NCBI RefSeq assembly: GCF_963576545.1
Contig: NC_083646.1
Coordinates: 20,470,663-20,534,662 of the forward strand
Direction of reading: 5' to 3'
DNA: 64,000 nucleotides
Origin: Limanda limanda
Lineage: Eukaryota; Chordata; Actinopteri; Pleuronectiformes; Pleuronectidae
The notes under the pieces are model-generated. The model did not search any database, was not told where the DNA came from, and worked only from the letters and a program-made list of their open reading frames with translations. Below are positions 20,658-33,990 of the stretch, one piece after another. Numbering within the stretch: the stretch's first letter is position 1; each line of letters opens with the position of its first letter. The translations under genes were made by a program, and so were the position numbers.

Positions 20658-23600
20658 ATGGCCTGGGCTGTTCCTATAATCTACTTCCATGTCACAGTTT
20701 TCCTTATTATTATGGATACAGGACATGCCACTGAAAATTATACCAGGAGGATGGAAGCTACAGCTGCAGGTGATATCGTCATCGCAGGACTCTTTCCCAT
20801 TCATGAGGATGTAGAAGAAAAAAAAACCTCTTTCACACTACAACCACCACAGCCATGTATCAGGTGAGATCATCCAGATTAATGAAATCAATTATCCAAA
20901 CGTTTGTTTCTCAAAGATGTTATCAGAGACTTGAAGTAGAAACAGGATATTTTCAAACGTGCAATAATAAATATGTGTAACAATCATGAACTCAAAGTGA
21001 TCCTCCAAATGTATTCAAAGTGTAAAAGTACTAAAGTTGTCAATGTGTATATTTAAATATTGATAATAATATTGATAGCACTTAAATGTGAATTATTATC
21101 AGAAACAGCAACACATTTACAATATACTGTACCAAACTTTGGGGTCAGGGTTAAATTAATATTTTTGTTAATTAACTATTTGCATAGTACTTGCGAGTTG
21201 TTGCTCTCATATAAATGTGGTGGAATAAAAAGTTATATTTCCCTCTAAAAAGTCGTGTAAAAAAAGAAAGAAGAACATGTATTATGAGATGGTAATACTC
21301 AGCTGAAGTAAGGCAACAAATTCATATTAGGAAACGTACAACGATTTTGTCACTGATACTTCAAGATGTGATTTTGTTCACAGAGTCGAGTCAACTTTTC
21401 CTTCTTATTGTGTGGATTAGACTCATTTGATGAAGAACACACCCTGCAGAGAATGGGCGTTGGATAATTCAATGTGTGTCTCATATGAAGAGATTTCAAG
21501 TAAAAGAAATAGATTTTTTAGTTTTAGAATAATTTTATTTGTCACACAGTTATTTGTACTCTGTCTTCTTGTCCCTCACAGTCTCGATTCTATCACATAC
21601 ATCCTGTATTTATTATTGGAATAACAAATGTATTGTTCTCACAGGTTTGACGAAAGAAGCCTGATTTTGGCTCTGGCTATGATCAATGCTATCGAGGTCA
21701 TGAATAAGTCGCCTCTGCTCAAGGCTGTGAACCTCACTCTGGGTTACCTAATCGTGGACTCTTGCGCTGATCCCAGCACATCTCTGAGAGTCACAGGAGA
21801 CTTCATGCAGCGGGACAACTGCTACACAGAGAGCAACACCTCTACCAGTGGACAGCCAGTCATGGCTGTTATAGGTGCCTCTTACTCTGAAGTATCCATT
21901 GCCATCGCCAGGCAACTGACCCTCCAGATGATTCCTCAAGTAAGCTGCTGACCATCTGTGGCAACACTGACACACATAGCTGTGACTGTTATAGAAAGCA
22001 GCAGAACAGGTTTTCAGTGGTAGCTGATGAACATCAGCAGCCGAACCTTTTATGATCAAAGTGAGGAGCCACAGATAAACCGGCATCCTCTGTTGACGGA
22101 GATCTTGAAACTTCTCTATAAACCAGACCATATAATTTCAATTCAGTCTCCACATGGACCTCCTCTTTCGTGGTCCCCATGTGTCCTCCGTAAGATGCAG
22201 CCCCTGAATTGAGAAACATATGCATCTTAACCTGTTTGCTGGGAAAGTTACAAGTGAAGCAGTTTTGTGCGTTACCAAACAAAACTATGACCAAACTAAA
22301 AAGTTTGAAACTTACACATAGGAACAGTCGCAAAGACTTTATTAGAGGTTGTTTACTCAGATCTACTCAAGATCTGAGTAGATACATATTACAATAGATA
22401 ACATATCATTTCTCTGACGCTTTTATCCAAAGTGACTTCCAATAAGTGCATGCATTTAAACCTGAGGTCACATCTTTAAAAATGATATCATCTGTTTTTT
22501 TCTCCAGATCAGTTATTCATCAACTGCTGTCATTCTGAGTGATAAGAGCCGCTTCCCTTCGTTTTTGAGGACTGTTCCTAATGATGAACATCAGACAGCT
22601 GCCATGGTCAGACTTCTCCACACCTACGGCTGGAACTGGGTGGGAGTAGTTACCACAGATGGAGATTATGGCCGATCAGCTCTGGAAAGCTTTGTGTCCC
22701 AGGCCTCTGAAAAGGGGATCTGTGTGGCTTTCAAATCGATTCTACCTCAATCTGTGACCAGTCATGATGCCTACTCTGAAATCCGGGCCGCTGCCACAAC
22801 CATCCTCAGCAATCCCAAGGTGCAGGTCATTGTGTCATTTGCCAAGTCGACTCACATGAGGTATCTTTTCCAGGAGCTGAAGCATAAGGCACTGAGAACA
22901 GGACAAAGCATAGAGTCAATGAGAAGAGTTTGGGTGGCCAGTGACAGCTGGTCCTCCAGCAACTCTGTGAAAGTAAACGCGACTCTGAGGGACATAGGAC
23001 ATGTTGTGGGCTTCACCTTCAAGAGTGGAGACAAGTCATCAATTGAGGACTACCTGAGCAGGCTGGAGGCAGCTGGCCATGAATTTACAAGGAATAACCC
23101 CTTCATGAAGGAGTTCTATTTGCAGCTAAATGCCAGTAAAGGTTTTGAAGACACTAAGCTTATTTCAGAAGCTGTGAAAAATCTCAGGAAACACACTCAT
23201 GCCGCCACTATCCTTAGTGTTGAGATGGCTGTCAGCGCCATTACTCAGACTGTGGCTTCTGTCTGCAGGAGCAGAGACTGCAAAACACCAGGCACGATGC
23301 AACCCTGGGAGGTAATTACACACATATGTGTGTGTGTGTGTGCTCTTGTTTTGCATTACAGGGTCCACGTGGGTTAATTTTAGTCGCAGAATGAGGGTTT
23401 AGATCTGTAGGCATGAAGGATTTGGGGTAAAATAAAATACCTATAACAGCTAAGGATTTATTTTTGGCTGCGGAGACAGATCCTTGCCTCACTAAAAACG
23501 ATATCTAGATAAACTAACCAGAATTCCAGGGTTGAGACTATTTACAACCTGTTCCTCCAATGAATTTTACTGAAGGCTGAATGCAAATGTATGCATTCAA

Positions 23601-26600
23601 GGTGTCCAGAAGGTGTATAGAAAACAAGGCTGTGGAGGAACCCAGAGGTCTCTGGCTCCGGTGCTTTTCACCAACTTGGCAAGAGGCCTGAGTTGAGCTG
23701 AAGTGCAACAAGTGAGCAGCAGACCCCACAGCCAAAGGGAAAAGAGATGGACTCTGCACAGGGATATTTATCATTGTCACATCATTTTAATATTTTCCAA
23801 GGTACTGAGCTGATAATGAAATGTCTTCTATCCTGTAGCTGCTGAAACCTCTGTTATTCCAAGAGTTTGAACTTAGAGGAAAAACATATACGTTTGACAG
23901 CAGCGGTGACATCAACCTGGGCTACGAACTGAAAATGTGGTGCTCAGAAGGAGGAAATAATCATTTCACTGAGGTTGTGGCTGAATACCACCCATCCACC
24001 AACGACTTCACTTACACCAATGTGAGCACCAAGCACCTCCAGGACTTTCAGGTAGGCCCTAATCCTGCTGCTCTTAGGAACATTACACACGCACAGACAC
24101 ACGTGCAATACTGCAAAATGTGTTTACTGAAAACATGCAGACCATTAAAGCTGAAAACACTAATTCAAATTCTACTTTTTGTATATATGTATATACAAAA
24201 AGTAGAATTCAGGAAAAATCTAATAGATTTGTTACAAGAAATATAATACGAAATACGAAAATGAGAAGAATGACATGAGGGGTGTTGAATGTATCTCTCT
24301 GATTTCTGCAGTACATCATCTCCAAGTGCTCCAACAGCTGCGTCCCTGGAGAGTTCAAAAAAACAGCTGAAGGTCAACACACTTGTTGTTATGAGTGCAT
24401 CAACTGTACTGCAAACTACTACTCGAATAAAACAGGTACGTCACCCCTGAACACATTGTATTCACTGGACACATTCACTGCATGTGCACAGTAAATAAAA
24501 GCTGTCATTTAGGGGTGTGTACGGTGTGCTTATAAATACATAAACCCAGGTGTTATCACATCCAAGGAGCAAAGAGGAAGGATGTCAATAATATTAATGA
24601 TTAACTTTATTTATATATCACTTGCTTCAATAGCAAATCAAGAAATGTAAATGAAAACTTATACACATAAAAGCAGTAATATGACAATAAAAATGAACAA
24701 GTAAAATAAAATGTATAATGAAAATGAAAAAAAAGCACCGTAAAACCTAACATCACATGAAAGCAAGTCTATAACATTGGGTTTTAAGATGTGTAGTTTT
24801 TCAGTTTATCAACAATCTAGTGTGGCATTAGAATGTAACTGCATCTACCTTCTTCTGCCTTTGTCTTCAGAGTAAAAGCACATTCCCTGCTTAATTTACA
24901 ACAGATTAATATTCTTAACATTAATCTTGTCAGAATCCGATTTCATTGAGCTTGTCATGCAATTACAAGGGGGAGCCTCGGATTAAAACTGGCCCTGCCC
25001 CTTTCTATTACCCCGCATGAAGTCACATGATCTCAGTAACATGATGTCCATGGTAACCTATGATAAAAGTCCTGTTGACTAGATTTTGTTTCAGGAACAG
25101 GAAATGAACAGACTGAAGCTTAGGTGTCCCACATTACCCAATGTCCCAGATTACCTGAATTCACCCTATTTGCAGACACACATTGCAGTATAAACAGAAC
25201 ATTAGTGTGTCCGGTTTCTGTATCCGTACTGGAGTGTATCCAGTACGTCCCTGTGTCAATGATCTTGTGTCAGCATCATACTGCATGACAACAAACCATG
25301 GAACAAGATGTCAGTTTAGTCCCCTAGCCATTAGAGAGTGTAGTGACCTGCAGAGCAGAGACTTTCAGGAAGCAGGAACCAGGAACCAGGATTGCTGGAC
25401 TTTATTTACACCCAGTTTCCTCTGGTTCTAATGCAAGTGCCCTGAATAGACAAATCTCTCAACATAATCAGTTTTTTAATTAAGTAACCACAATGGAAAA
25501 GTTCTGTTCCTAATTTTTCAACAAGCATACCAGTTCACAACAATATACTTAAAAAAAACCTTAATTAATTAAGTAAAACCTTGTCCCTTACAGAAATACC
25601 AAGAACCACAAAGTGTGAGCTGGTGTTACACTTGTTATTGTAGAAACTGATGTTCCTTCCCAGTCACGCTTCATGTGACGACAATTAACTGCCAACAACT
25701 TGATAAAGATCTGAATGCCTGGGAACTTCCTGCTCAGCAGTAGAAGTGATGTAAACTGATAAACATCTTTTAAAATAAACTAAGCACTTCTCACTTACCT
25801 GGTTATGCTTATCGTGCTTATGTTTACCCAGAGCCAAGTTAGCTTAATCACCAGGATGGGTGTGGGATTCTGTTGAGTCAGATAGGATCTTTTATTGTTT
25901 TAATCCGCACCTGTGCTTGTAATCCTCCATCCCTGCAGATATGGATCAGTGTCTGAGCTGTAACATAAGCAGAGAGTGGTCGGCAGAGGGCAGCTCCAGC
26001 TGCACCCCCAAAGTCGTGCTCTTCTTCTCCTGGCAGGACAGATTTGCTGTGGCGCTCCTCACCTTTTCTGCCCTGGGCATCCTCCTGGCTGTGATGGTGT
26101 CAGCTCTGTTTTTACATCAGCGTGACACTCCTGTAGTGAAGGCTGCCGGAGGGCCACTGAGCCAGGTCATCCTATTCTCTCTGGTCATCAGTTACATCAG
26201 CGCCGTGCTGTTTGTCGGTCGGCCCAACAGTTTCCAGTGTAAGGCTCGACAGGTGCTCTTCGGTATCAGCTTCACTCTGTGCGTCTCCTGCATCCTGGTC
26301 AAGACCCTGCAGATCCTGCTGGCCTTCCAGTTCAACCCTGCACTGCAGGTGGTTCTGCGGAGGCTTTTCAAGCCTTACGTCATGGCCAGCTTCTGTGTGG
26401 CCTTGCAGGTGATTGCTTGTATCTGCTGGCTAGTCCTCAAGAGCCCATCTCTCCAAATCGTCATGCAACCAACCACTTTGCTGGAGAAGTGTCACGAGGG
26501 CTCATATTTGGCCTTCGGGGTGATGTTGGGCTACATAGCTTTCCTAGCGTTGGTGTGTTTCATCTGTGCCTTCAAAGGCCGCAAACTTCCACAGTTCTAC

Positions 26601-27041
26601 AATGAGGCAAAGTTCATCACCTTCAGTATGCTGCTCTACCTGATCTCCTGGATGCTCTTTGTTCCTGTCTACGTTTCCACCTCAGGAGTTTACCTTTCGG
26701 CTGTGGAGATGGTGGTCATTCTCATTTCCAACTACGGCATCCTCAGCTGTCATTTCTTACCAAAGTGCTACGTTATTATTTTCAAAAAGGAACAAAACAC
26801 CACGACTGCTTTCAGGAACAATGTGTATCAATATTCAAGCAAAACCTCTGAATCTATCTCTGTATCTGGGAGTTCAGTGTCAGAGAAACAGTCTATTGGT
26901 CAGGACTTCATCTGTGCTCTGCCACCCTCTCTACCTGCAACTGGTTACCTTGAATATGGAGTAGTGACAACGGGAACGAGCAGCACAAGTTTACACAGAG
27001 GTCCAGCAACACAACACTTCCTTAGAAGAAGCAGCATATAA
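20658..27041 (+). CDS. gprc6a: GPRC6A-like class C GPCR, copy A
   Basis: Six exons with consensus splice sites: 20658-20863, 21645-21939, 22508-23311, 23839-24051, 24312-24435 and 25939-27041. They join without frame errors into 914 codons, close to the roughly 926 of mammalian GPRC6A. A hydrophobic signal peptide (about residues 1-24) is followed by the Venus-flytrap amino-acid-binding domain (to about residue 500). The cysteine-rich linker (CCYECINC) and a seven-helix domain starting near residue 585 follow. FPSFLRTVPND, RDCKTP...QPWE and the QHTCCYEC linker fit GPRC6A better than V2R/OlfC or T1R families. GPRC6A senses basic L-amino acids at the plasma membrane; its goldfish ortholog is an olfactory amino-acid receptor (established). 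The ATG is supported by the signal peptide and by conservation with copy B. Confidence 0.92.
22395..22475 (-). repeat. SINE tail remnant in gprc6a copy A intron 2
   Basis: CTGACGCTTTTATCCAAAG followed by TGACTTCCAATAAGTG is the inverted tail sequence of a widespread fish tRNA-derived SINE group. The same remnant sits at the equivalent place in copy B (42,095-42,165), so it predates the duplication. Confidence 0.6.
24168..24209. repeat. Hairpin-forming palindrome in intron 4
   Basis: AATTCTACTTTTTGTATATA is followed within a few bases by its reverse complement, giving an 18-bp stem with a short TA-rich centre. Copy B holds a shorter version near 43,611-43,642. Confidence 0.8.
24900..25170 (-). 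repeat. Inverted copy of the GGTAATNTGGGAC repeat in intron 5
   Basis: Read on the minus strand, this stretch aligns through most of its length with 39,576-39,830 and 1,370-1,560. Shared strings include GGTAATGTGGGACA, GACTTTTAT and AGGCTCCCCCTTG. Copy B intron 5 has no counterpart, so it inserted in copy A after duplication or was lost from B. Confidence 0.65.
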
Positions 27042-27984
27042 CTGTCATTATTTAAAGTGGGTTGTGAGGAGGGACGCAGCTATTTGACTTTTACATTTGT
27101 CTGTCCCGATAATGAAACTGAGGCCTGGCCTTTGGGTAGGGGCCAATAAACATTAAAGATGTTTAATTAATCCTGTATACGTAATTGTGTGAGAGACACT
27201 GGAGCAGTCTTCATGTGTAATGCAACATCAGGCGTGGCTTGAACATTGCTTTCCTAACTTTGTAAAACAAAATGTAGGGTGAAATCTGTTTTTCACATCA
27301 GACCAACAAATTATACCTTTCTGTAAAGCTTAATATGTTTTCTAACCACATCAGAATAAATCACGGAGATATCATACTCAGAGGAGACATTGGACACATA
27401 GTGTTAAAAAATAAAATTCTGCCGGAATTTGATCATGTGGGAGGGGTCACTTTGTAATGGGACACTTATATCAGGCTTTTGTCACCATGCGTTATGCTTG
27501 TCAAGCTCAATATGATCTATTTTAAAAAGCAATATTAAAAAAATGGAAAACAAAATAAGAAAATGTATATTTTTATAACATGTAAACATTTTCATAAAGA
27601 ACCCTAGCCTAAAAAAGGCATTATAACATGTATTTAAAGCGTTCTATTTAAGGTGTATCACATTTTTATAAAATCAATCAAAATTTAATCAACAGCAAGT
27701 AACAATAAAGGATTATTTTTCAGTAATTTGTCATTCAATTTGGGCGACTCAGGGAACAGACAGTCCTGGCAGGTGAGAGACTCATCATCATCGATCATCC
27801 CATTGTCTTCTCCACATTTTTGGTGAAACCAGTGGCTGCAGAACACAGGACGGACTCTTTTTGGATCCTCACTGTTCTGACTGATAATGGTCTAGTTTGT
27901 TAACCAGACAATCAGTTTAAACAGACAGGGACAAACTGTATTTACTATTAACTCCAGTCTGACAACTGCTAAAATTACGCTACA
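27042..27984 (+). other. 3' UTR and downstream flank of gprc6a copy A
   Basis: AATAAA at 27,145-27,150 lies about 105 bp after the stop and is conserved in copy B. The flank is homologous to 45,993-46,790 up to about 27,910, where the foldback element and its surroundings begin. No other gene is seen. Confidence 0.7.
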
Positions 27985-30085
27985 CCTCTATGGGGTGCCG
28001 TTTGTCAAGCAGCTCACGCTGAAAATAACAGCAACATTTTGTCACATTTAGCTTCAAACCATGTTTAAAAAACTGGTGTGAATTTTTCACTTTTTTGCAC
28101 ATTTACAACAATATTTGTCAACTTAGAGATATTTTAAATATTTAAATCCAAATGTTAAATGTTACACTTAAATGTTAAATGTTAAATCTAAATGCTAAAT
28201 CTAAATGTTAAATTTAAATCTAAATGTTTAATCTAAATCTAAATGTTAAATTTAAATCTAAATGTTAAATCGTAATGTTAAATTTAAATCTAATTGTTAA
28301 ATTTAAATCTAAATGTTAAATCTGAATCTAAATCTAAATGTTAAATCTAAATGTTAAATCTAAATGTTAAATCTAAATCTAAATGTTAAATCTAAATTTA
28401 AATCTAAATGTTTAATTTAAATGTTAAATTTAAATCTAAATTTTAAATTTAAATCTAAATGTTAAATCTAAATCTAAATGTTAAATCTAAATGTTTCGGG
28501 TGAAACTAAATATTTAGCTAATATGCAAATTCAAATGCCGGTTACAGGAAGTAGTAACAAAATAAAAGCTCGAGGAAGTCTTAGCGAAGTCCTGTGTGTG
28601 TCTGTGTCTGCTTCTGCCTCACGTCCCTCTGTCCCCCGCTCACTTTACACTTTAACAATAAACACCAGCGCTGATCACAAGTTATTAGGACACCTACAGG
28701 ACTGATGTTATGATCTCATACTATCTCATAATAATGAGATACTGACTGCAGGGTCTGTCATGGGAGACTGTGTGTGTGGGCTGTGTGCGTTTGTGTGTGT
28801 GTGTGTGTTGGGAGGTGTATGCTTGTCTCTGTTCCTCTTCACTAAAACTGATAATCACATGTATTTTTTAGTTATTATCCGATGATGACCGATCATGACT
28901 TCGGATCGCTCCGTCACTTTAAAGCTGTCAGTCCTGACTGCGCGTCACGTTTTGCTCGTGTTGTGTGGAGCGGGGGACTACGTGCACACGGTGTTTAAAC
29001 ATGTGTTTCATGAGCTCAAACAAACACAAAGTAAACATCAGTCCTGTACGTGTCCTAATAACTTGTGATCAGCGCTGGTGTTTATTGTTAAAGTGTAAAG
29101 CGAGCGCGGGACAGAGGGAAGTGAGGCGGAAGCAGACACAGACACACACAGGGCGACTGGACTTTTAATGAGCGTCTGTTCTGATGCTGGAGCAGCGCTG
29201 GTTATAATGATTCAGCGGCAGCACATCGCTAAGACAATGAACGGAGCAGAAAACATGGATCGATCCTGTTATGTCTCTGTATCGATGCACAGTCGCCAAC
29301 TTCCGCGAGTAGGGCGACTGTCCCCGCAGCCGCTCAGCCTCGACTTCCCTGCTCTGTGGCGCCCCGCCCACAACCCGTAACTCATAATAATGACTTAATA
29401 TGTCATAATATGAGATACCCGGATGTACATTGTCCTAAACTTTCTCGGGATCTCGCAAAAGTCATTTTGCTGTCCTCATTTTCCCACGTGTCCCCTGGGG
29501 GGCTCCGTAATAAACACACTCTGACTTCCTCGAGCTTTTATTTTGTTACTACTTCCTGTAACCGGCATTTGAATTTGCATATTAGCTAAATATTTAGTTT
29601 CACCCGAAACATTTAGATTTAACATTTAGATTTAGATTTAACATTTAGATTTAAATTTAACATTTAGATTTAAATTAACATTTAGATTAAACATTTAGAT
29701 TTAAATTTAGATTTAACATTTAGATTAAGATTCAGATTTAACATTTAGATTTAAATTTAACAATTAGATTTAAATTTAGCATTTAGATTTAAATTTAACA
29801 TTTAGATTTAACATTTAGATTTAAATTTAACATTTAGATTTAAATTTAAAATTTAGATTTAGCATTTAGATTTAACATTTAAGTGTTACATTTAACATTT
29901 GGATTTAAATATTTAAAATATCTCCAAGTTGACAAACATTGTTGTAAATGTTCAAAAAAGTGACTCTCAAAAATTCACACCAGTTTTTTAAACATGGTTT
30001 GAAGCTAAATGTGACAAAATGTTGCTGTTATTTTCAGCGTGAGCTGCTTGACAAACGGCACCCCATACACCTCTACACCGACTTT
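27985..30085. mobile_element. 2.1-kb foldback element with long inverted repeats
   Basis: The left arm (27,985 onward: GGGGTGCCGTTTGTCAAGC, then CACATTTAGCTTC) is mirrored by the right arm ending near 30,070 with very high identity. Inside each arm is an array of AAATGTTAAATCTAAAT-type units (about 28,140-28,490 and 29,612-29,910). Further inward a second pair is mirrored, 28,495-28,580 with 29,522-29,612. A third pair mirrors 28,600-28,712 with 29,036-29,160. The centre (about 28,715-29,030 and 29,165-29,520) is unpaired and partly GC-rich. No transposase is visible. The flank of copy B (about 46,790-46,910) lacks it. Confidence 0.8.
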
Positions 30086-30088
30086 ATC

Positions 30089-30515
30089 ATGTTTGATAAA
30101 GTGGGTCAACTACAAAATGTTTGAAAAAAAGGAAACTTAAAAAACAGTTTTGACAATGCATATTTTGTTGCTTGAATGCATCACAAACATAATTTCATAA
30201 CTTTCAGGAACATTGTCTTATTTATATCCTTAACATGAACCATGGTCTGAAGTTCTATTCAATACGACTTAAGTAAATAAATAGAGTTCATACATAATAC
30301 TTAACTGTCAATATTTTTTCCAGTTAAAGGCTCATCATGTTAATTTGGGGCTCTAAACAGGTCATTTGTAACTCACCATCTCGATATCTACTTTATGACT
30401 GCTTCTGCTAGTAATGCTAAACTGGTGACTTGGTCAATGTAGTGGTGGAATAAAACAGACTGTGGTTGACAACAAAGGACGGAGAATGTGAATAACAAAG
30501 ACTTTTGCTTTTTTT
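30089..30515 (+). repeat. Right end of the segmental duplication, copy A
   Basis: CATGTTTGATAAAGTGGGTC and the following about 400 bp match 46,915-47,215 downstream of gprc6a copy B. Similarity fades after about 30,510, which marks the right limit of the duplicated unit. Confidence 0.75.
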
Positions 30516-31423
30516 TTTCAACCAATCTTTTCCCCACAAATTTAAATGTATTTAAATACACATTACCATGCATCCAACATGTTGTGAGGCTGATATGACC
30601 TTCTGCCTGACAATCTCCATCTGTCCAAGGTTAGATCAGTTGTGTGCTACCCATCAGCGTCAGACATCTCACTAATGTGGGAGTATGTGTGCCATCCACA
30701 GATGGCTTGAGGATTCAGTGTCCCTTCTACATGTATGTTTAAAATAAAAATATGAATCTGTGAATTATTTGAATAGCTTAGTGTTGTATGCAAGATGTGT
30801 GTTTATGAATGGCAGTGGCACGGCCACCCTGTACCTTGCACATGTGTTAATTAAAAACATGAATATATGAACCTGTGTAATATTTGAATAGCTTAGTATT
30901 GAATGCATAATAACAGGGTAGCTATGTGTTGTGCAATAATGGTTAGGAGTGATACCATAAGATGGTGTGCCTTTTGGCATTCAATAAATGTTATCAAAAT
31001 AAAATATAAAACATTAATATTTAAAATATTAATATTAAATCATAACTTTAGTTTGTTTAAAGTTCTCTCGGGGCACCACCCTTCACAGAAGGGAAATGAT
31101 TGCCAATTTATTGATTAAGATCAGTCTCATTTAGATCTAGTTCAATTAGAAATCTCAATATTTACTATTAAAGATTATATAATGAGCCGTGAAGGTTTAT
31201 AGAGTTCTTGACAGTGTAGAGGTTGGCAAAATTCACTTATGCAACATTAATGAAGGAACATTTTTAAAAGAAAACATTTATTATGAACATAATAAAGTAT
31301 AAAAACACAAATTACTAACAAAATGTGCTGACTAACAAAGATGTGTGTGTGTGTGAGAGTGAATGAGGGGCTCTCAAAATGGTGGTTAACAAAGAAAGTC
31401 ACACCTTCCTGTGGGCTTTTAAA
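30516..31423. other. AT-rich intergenic DNA with a piece of gprc6a-B intron 5
   Basis: No gene is seen. Two diverged copies of a piece containing AATATTTGAATAGCTTAGT lie at about 30,745-30,800 and 30,850-30,905. The segment 31,200-31,325 (TTCTTGACAGTGTAGAGGTT onward) matches 44,487-44,605 inside intron 5 of copy B. It is either a dispersed repeat or a rearranged fragment. Confidence 0.5.
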
Positions 31424-33110
31424 ATACAAAGCTCTCTTGAAAACATGGGTCTATCCCTAGATCATGTTTCTGCATTCAGTGCTGACAACGCAAATGTCAA
31501 TTATGGCAGCCACAACTCGGTCTTTACAAAATTGAGAGAGGCCAACAGTTAGATCCTTCGTGGCAACTGCCATGCACATATTGTCCATAACACAGTGAAA
31601 AAGGCCCTGGACACGCTCTCAGTGGATGTGGAAAATATTGTCCTCAAGATGTATAGTTTATTTTCCAACTCTGCCAAAAGGAGAGAGTCCCTAAAGGAGT
31701 TTTGTGAATTCCGTGATGTTAAATTCCATGAAATCCTGCGCCATGTGGTGACAAGATGGCTGTCACTGAACCCTGAAATCACCCGCCTGCTGCAGAACTG
31801 GGTCCCGCTGAAGTCATATCTCATCAGCTTGGTCGAAGAATGTCCAAAGCGCCTGAAAGATTTGCTGAGGTTGACAGGAGATGCTGCTGGAGTTGAGGAA
31901 GAGGCAGACATTGTCGGAGTTTACCTCCTCTTCTGTAATAATGTCCTGTCCTTGTTTGAAGAGGTGGTGAAAAAGCTGGAGAACAATGTAACCATGTCTG
32001 TTGACCTCTTCTCCATCATGGACTCTTTCCGGAGAAGACTAATTCAGAGAAGAGATGATGGGTTCTATGGGTACGTAAGTCATCTTATGCTGATGTTGCC
32101 AGGCAGGAATTCACAGCCTTCTTAAACCATGCCATCGGTTATATCGAGAAGTGGTTTGACTTCTCAGAGGAAAACTGGCTCTTCCACCTGCAGCCCCTCT
32201 CTCTGGCATCTGGGAAGATCTCCTTTGATGACATGGAGAACATAACCGACCGGCTTTGCCTGGTTGGCAGGTAAGAATGAAGACCATGTGTTAATATTAG
32301 TGATGGTTATAAACAAATACAATTGATAGATAATATATACAAATAAATACATAAACTTAGTTTACAGTATACACACATATGCATCTTTTATACAACATCT
32401 TACACATTCAAACAGTTCATATACTTGATAGATAGATGGATAAATAAATAAAGAATAATAAATAAATTAAACTATATAGGTCAGGGGTGCCCACACTATA
32501 GGCTTGTGAGCTACTCTTGAAATGACCAGCTCAACAAGATCTCGTCCAGTGTGAACCCGGCGTGACGAGCAGTCCGCCGCGGTTGACGTTCGCAACATTG
32601 TCCAGAACGGGGGGCGTGGCGGCGGCAGGGGCGAGTAAGTGCGCCGGAGCATCCACGTGACTGCCTCCTGTCCAGTTGTGCGATCGACCCACACTGCCTT
32701 CGCGATCGACGTATTGGGCACCCCTGATATAGGTAGTTAAAATAGTATACAAAATTATGAATATATACAATTAGATTTTTTCCCATTATTTACCACTGTA
32801 AATGACAACTTTCCATCTCTTCTGGAAGGCTGAACATCTCCATGAATGATCTGTATGAAGAAGGTGTCACTGCAAACCGTCTTCTGGAGCACCTCACTCA
32901 GGAGAAGGAAACCTGGCAGTCTAAAGGAACAGCAGAGAGGTGGATGGAGGTTCTTCAGGCAGCTGACCTTCCCAACATCCAAGCTGCTGTATCCTTTTTC
33001 CTCAGCATCCCATCTTCCACTGGGTTTGTGGAAAGGATATTCTCTTTTATGAAGAACAAATGGACTGATGTGCGGAACAAATGTTCCACTGAATTAATTA
33101 AAGGTGAGCC
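31424..33110 (+). pseudogene. hAT transposase, truncated copy 1
   Basis: Plus-strand frames at 31,595-32,125 and 32,842-33,107 match the middle and C-terminal parts of the transposase in copy 2. They include FSADNANVNYG in the catalytic region and the hAT dimerisation segment (SFFLSIPSS through ERIFSFMKNKW). The N-terminal zinc finger and both terminal inverted repeats are missing. A premature TAG near 31,550, a frameshift near 32,070 and a MITE in the intron (32,273 to about 32,828) break it. It lies in opposite orientation to copy 2, about 600 bp away. Confidence 0.85.
32482..32726. mobile_element. 245-bp hAT-type MITE with 8-bp target duplication
   Basis: The ends are CAGGGGTGCCCA and its exact inverse TGGGCACCCCTG. 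They are flanked by ATATAGGT at 32,474-32,481 and 32,727-32,734. The equivalent intron of hAT copy 2 (near 35,185) carries the unfilled site with a single copy. An 8-bp duplication is the hAT signature. The interior is GC-rich with no coding capacity. Confidence 0.92.
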
Positions 33111-33990
33111 ATTCAGACATTGAGGCACAACAATAGTTTTCTGGTTAAATGTTCAGCTTAAAGGCTCCATTATGCTTCTACGTATCCGGTTCTCGGAGAG
33201 GGTTGCACGGAGAGCGGAGAGTCTTTTTGATTTTTACATCTCCGACGACTGTACGTTGAAAACAATTCACCACCAAACCCATAGGTGGCGCAACGGAAGA
33301 CGAGCTCAGAGAAGCCTACCCCATTTGGGAAGAAGAAGTCCTCGTGTGTCTGTTTACCTCTGTTAGCTAGCCTCCCACACACTGAACCATGGCAACTAAC
33401 AGAACTAAATAAAGTGACACCCAGCGGTTCAAAATGCTGATCTTATCGTTTCTTAGCGCAGCGGTTCCCAGGTCTTGTTTCCAAACTCTGTTGCTAATTC
33501 CACAGCTTAAAGTTCCGTGTAGCTTGAAGCTAGACGGAGCTAGCTTCAAGCTAGCTCCCCTCCCAGATTCCACACACAGTCAGCAGGGACTCCCGGCACT
33601 AACTACTACCCAGTGTTTGCTTCTAACCTGGCGGTATTATAGAAACAGTGTCATGATAGAAGTGGAATTAAAGTCGTGACTGCGGGTTTTTGCACTGTTA
33701 CCACCGCAGTTAGCATGGTGGCTAAGGTTGCCAACTCTCCGAAAAATAAATAAGGGACACCTCATTGGCAGGGTCGGCCGACTCCATTGCCTTCACCCTT
33801 CCTTGCGTGGTGAATTTTTATAACCCCTTTTTTTGTGAGTGAAACGATTTTTTTTACTATTTGACCCTGAATTGAATTAGATGCATATTTTTGAGTGACA
33901 TGAACACATGGACAACAAATTATTATCCAGCAATTCACTTTAATAATAAACAAAATCAACTGAATAAAATAAGAATCTTTCTTAAACAGA

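Noticed and set aside
31595..33123. Host gene derived from a hAT transposase
   Set aside because: Stops, frameshifts and a MITE interrupt it, and a near-complete hAT with terminal repeats lies next to it.
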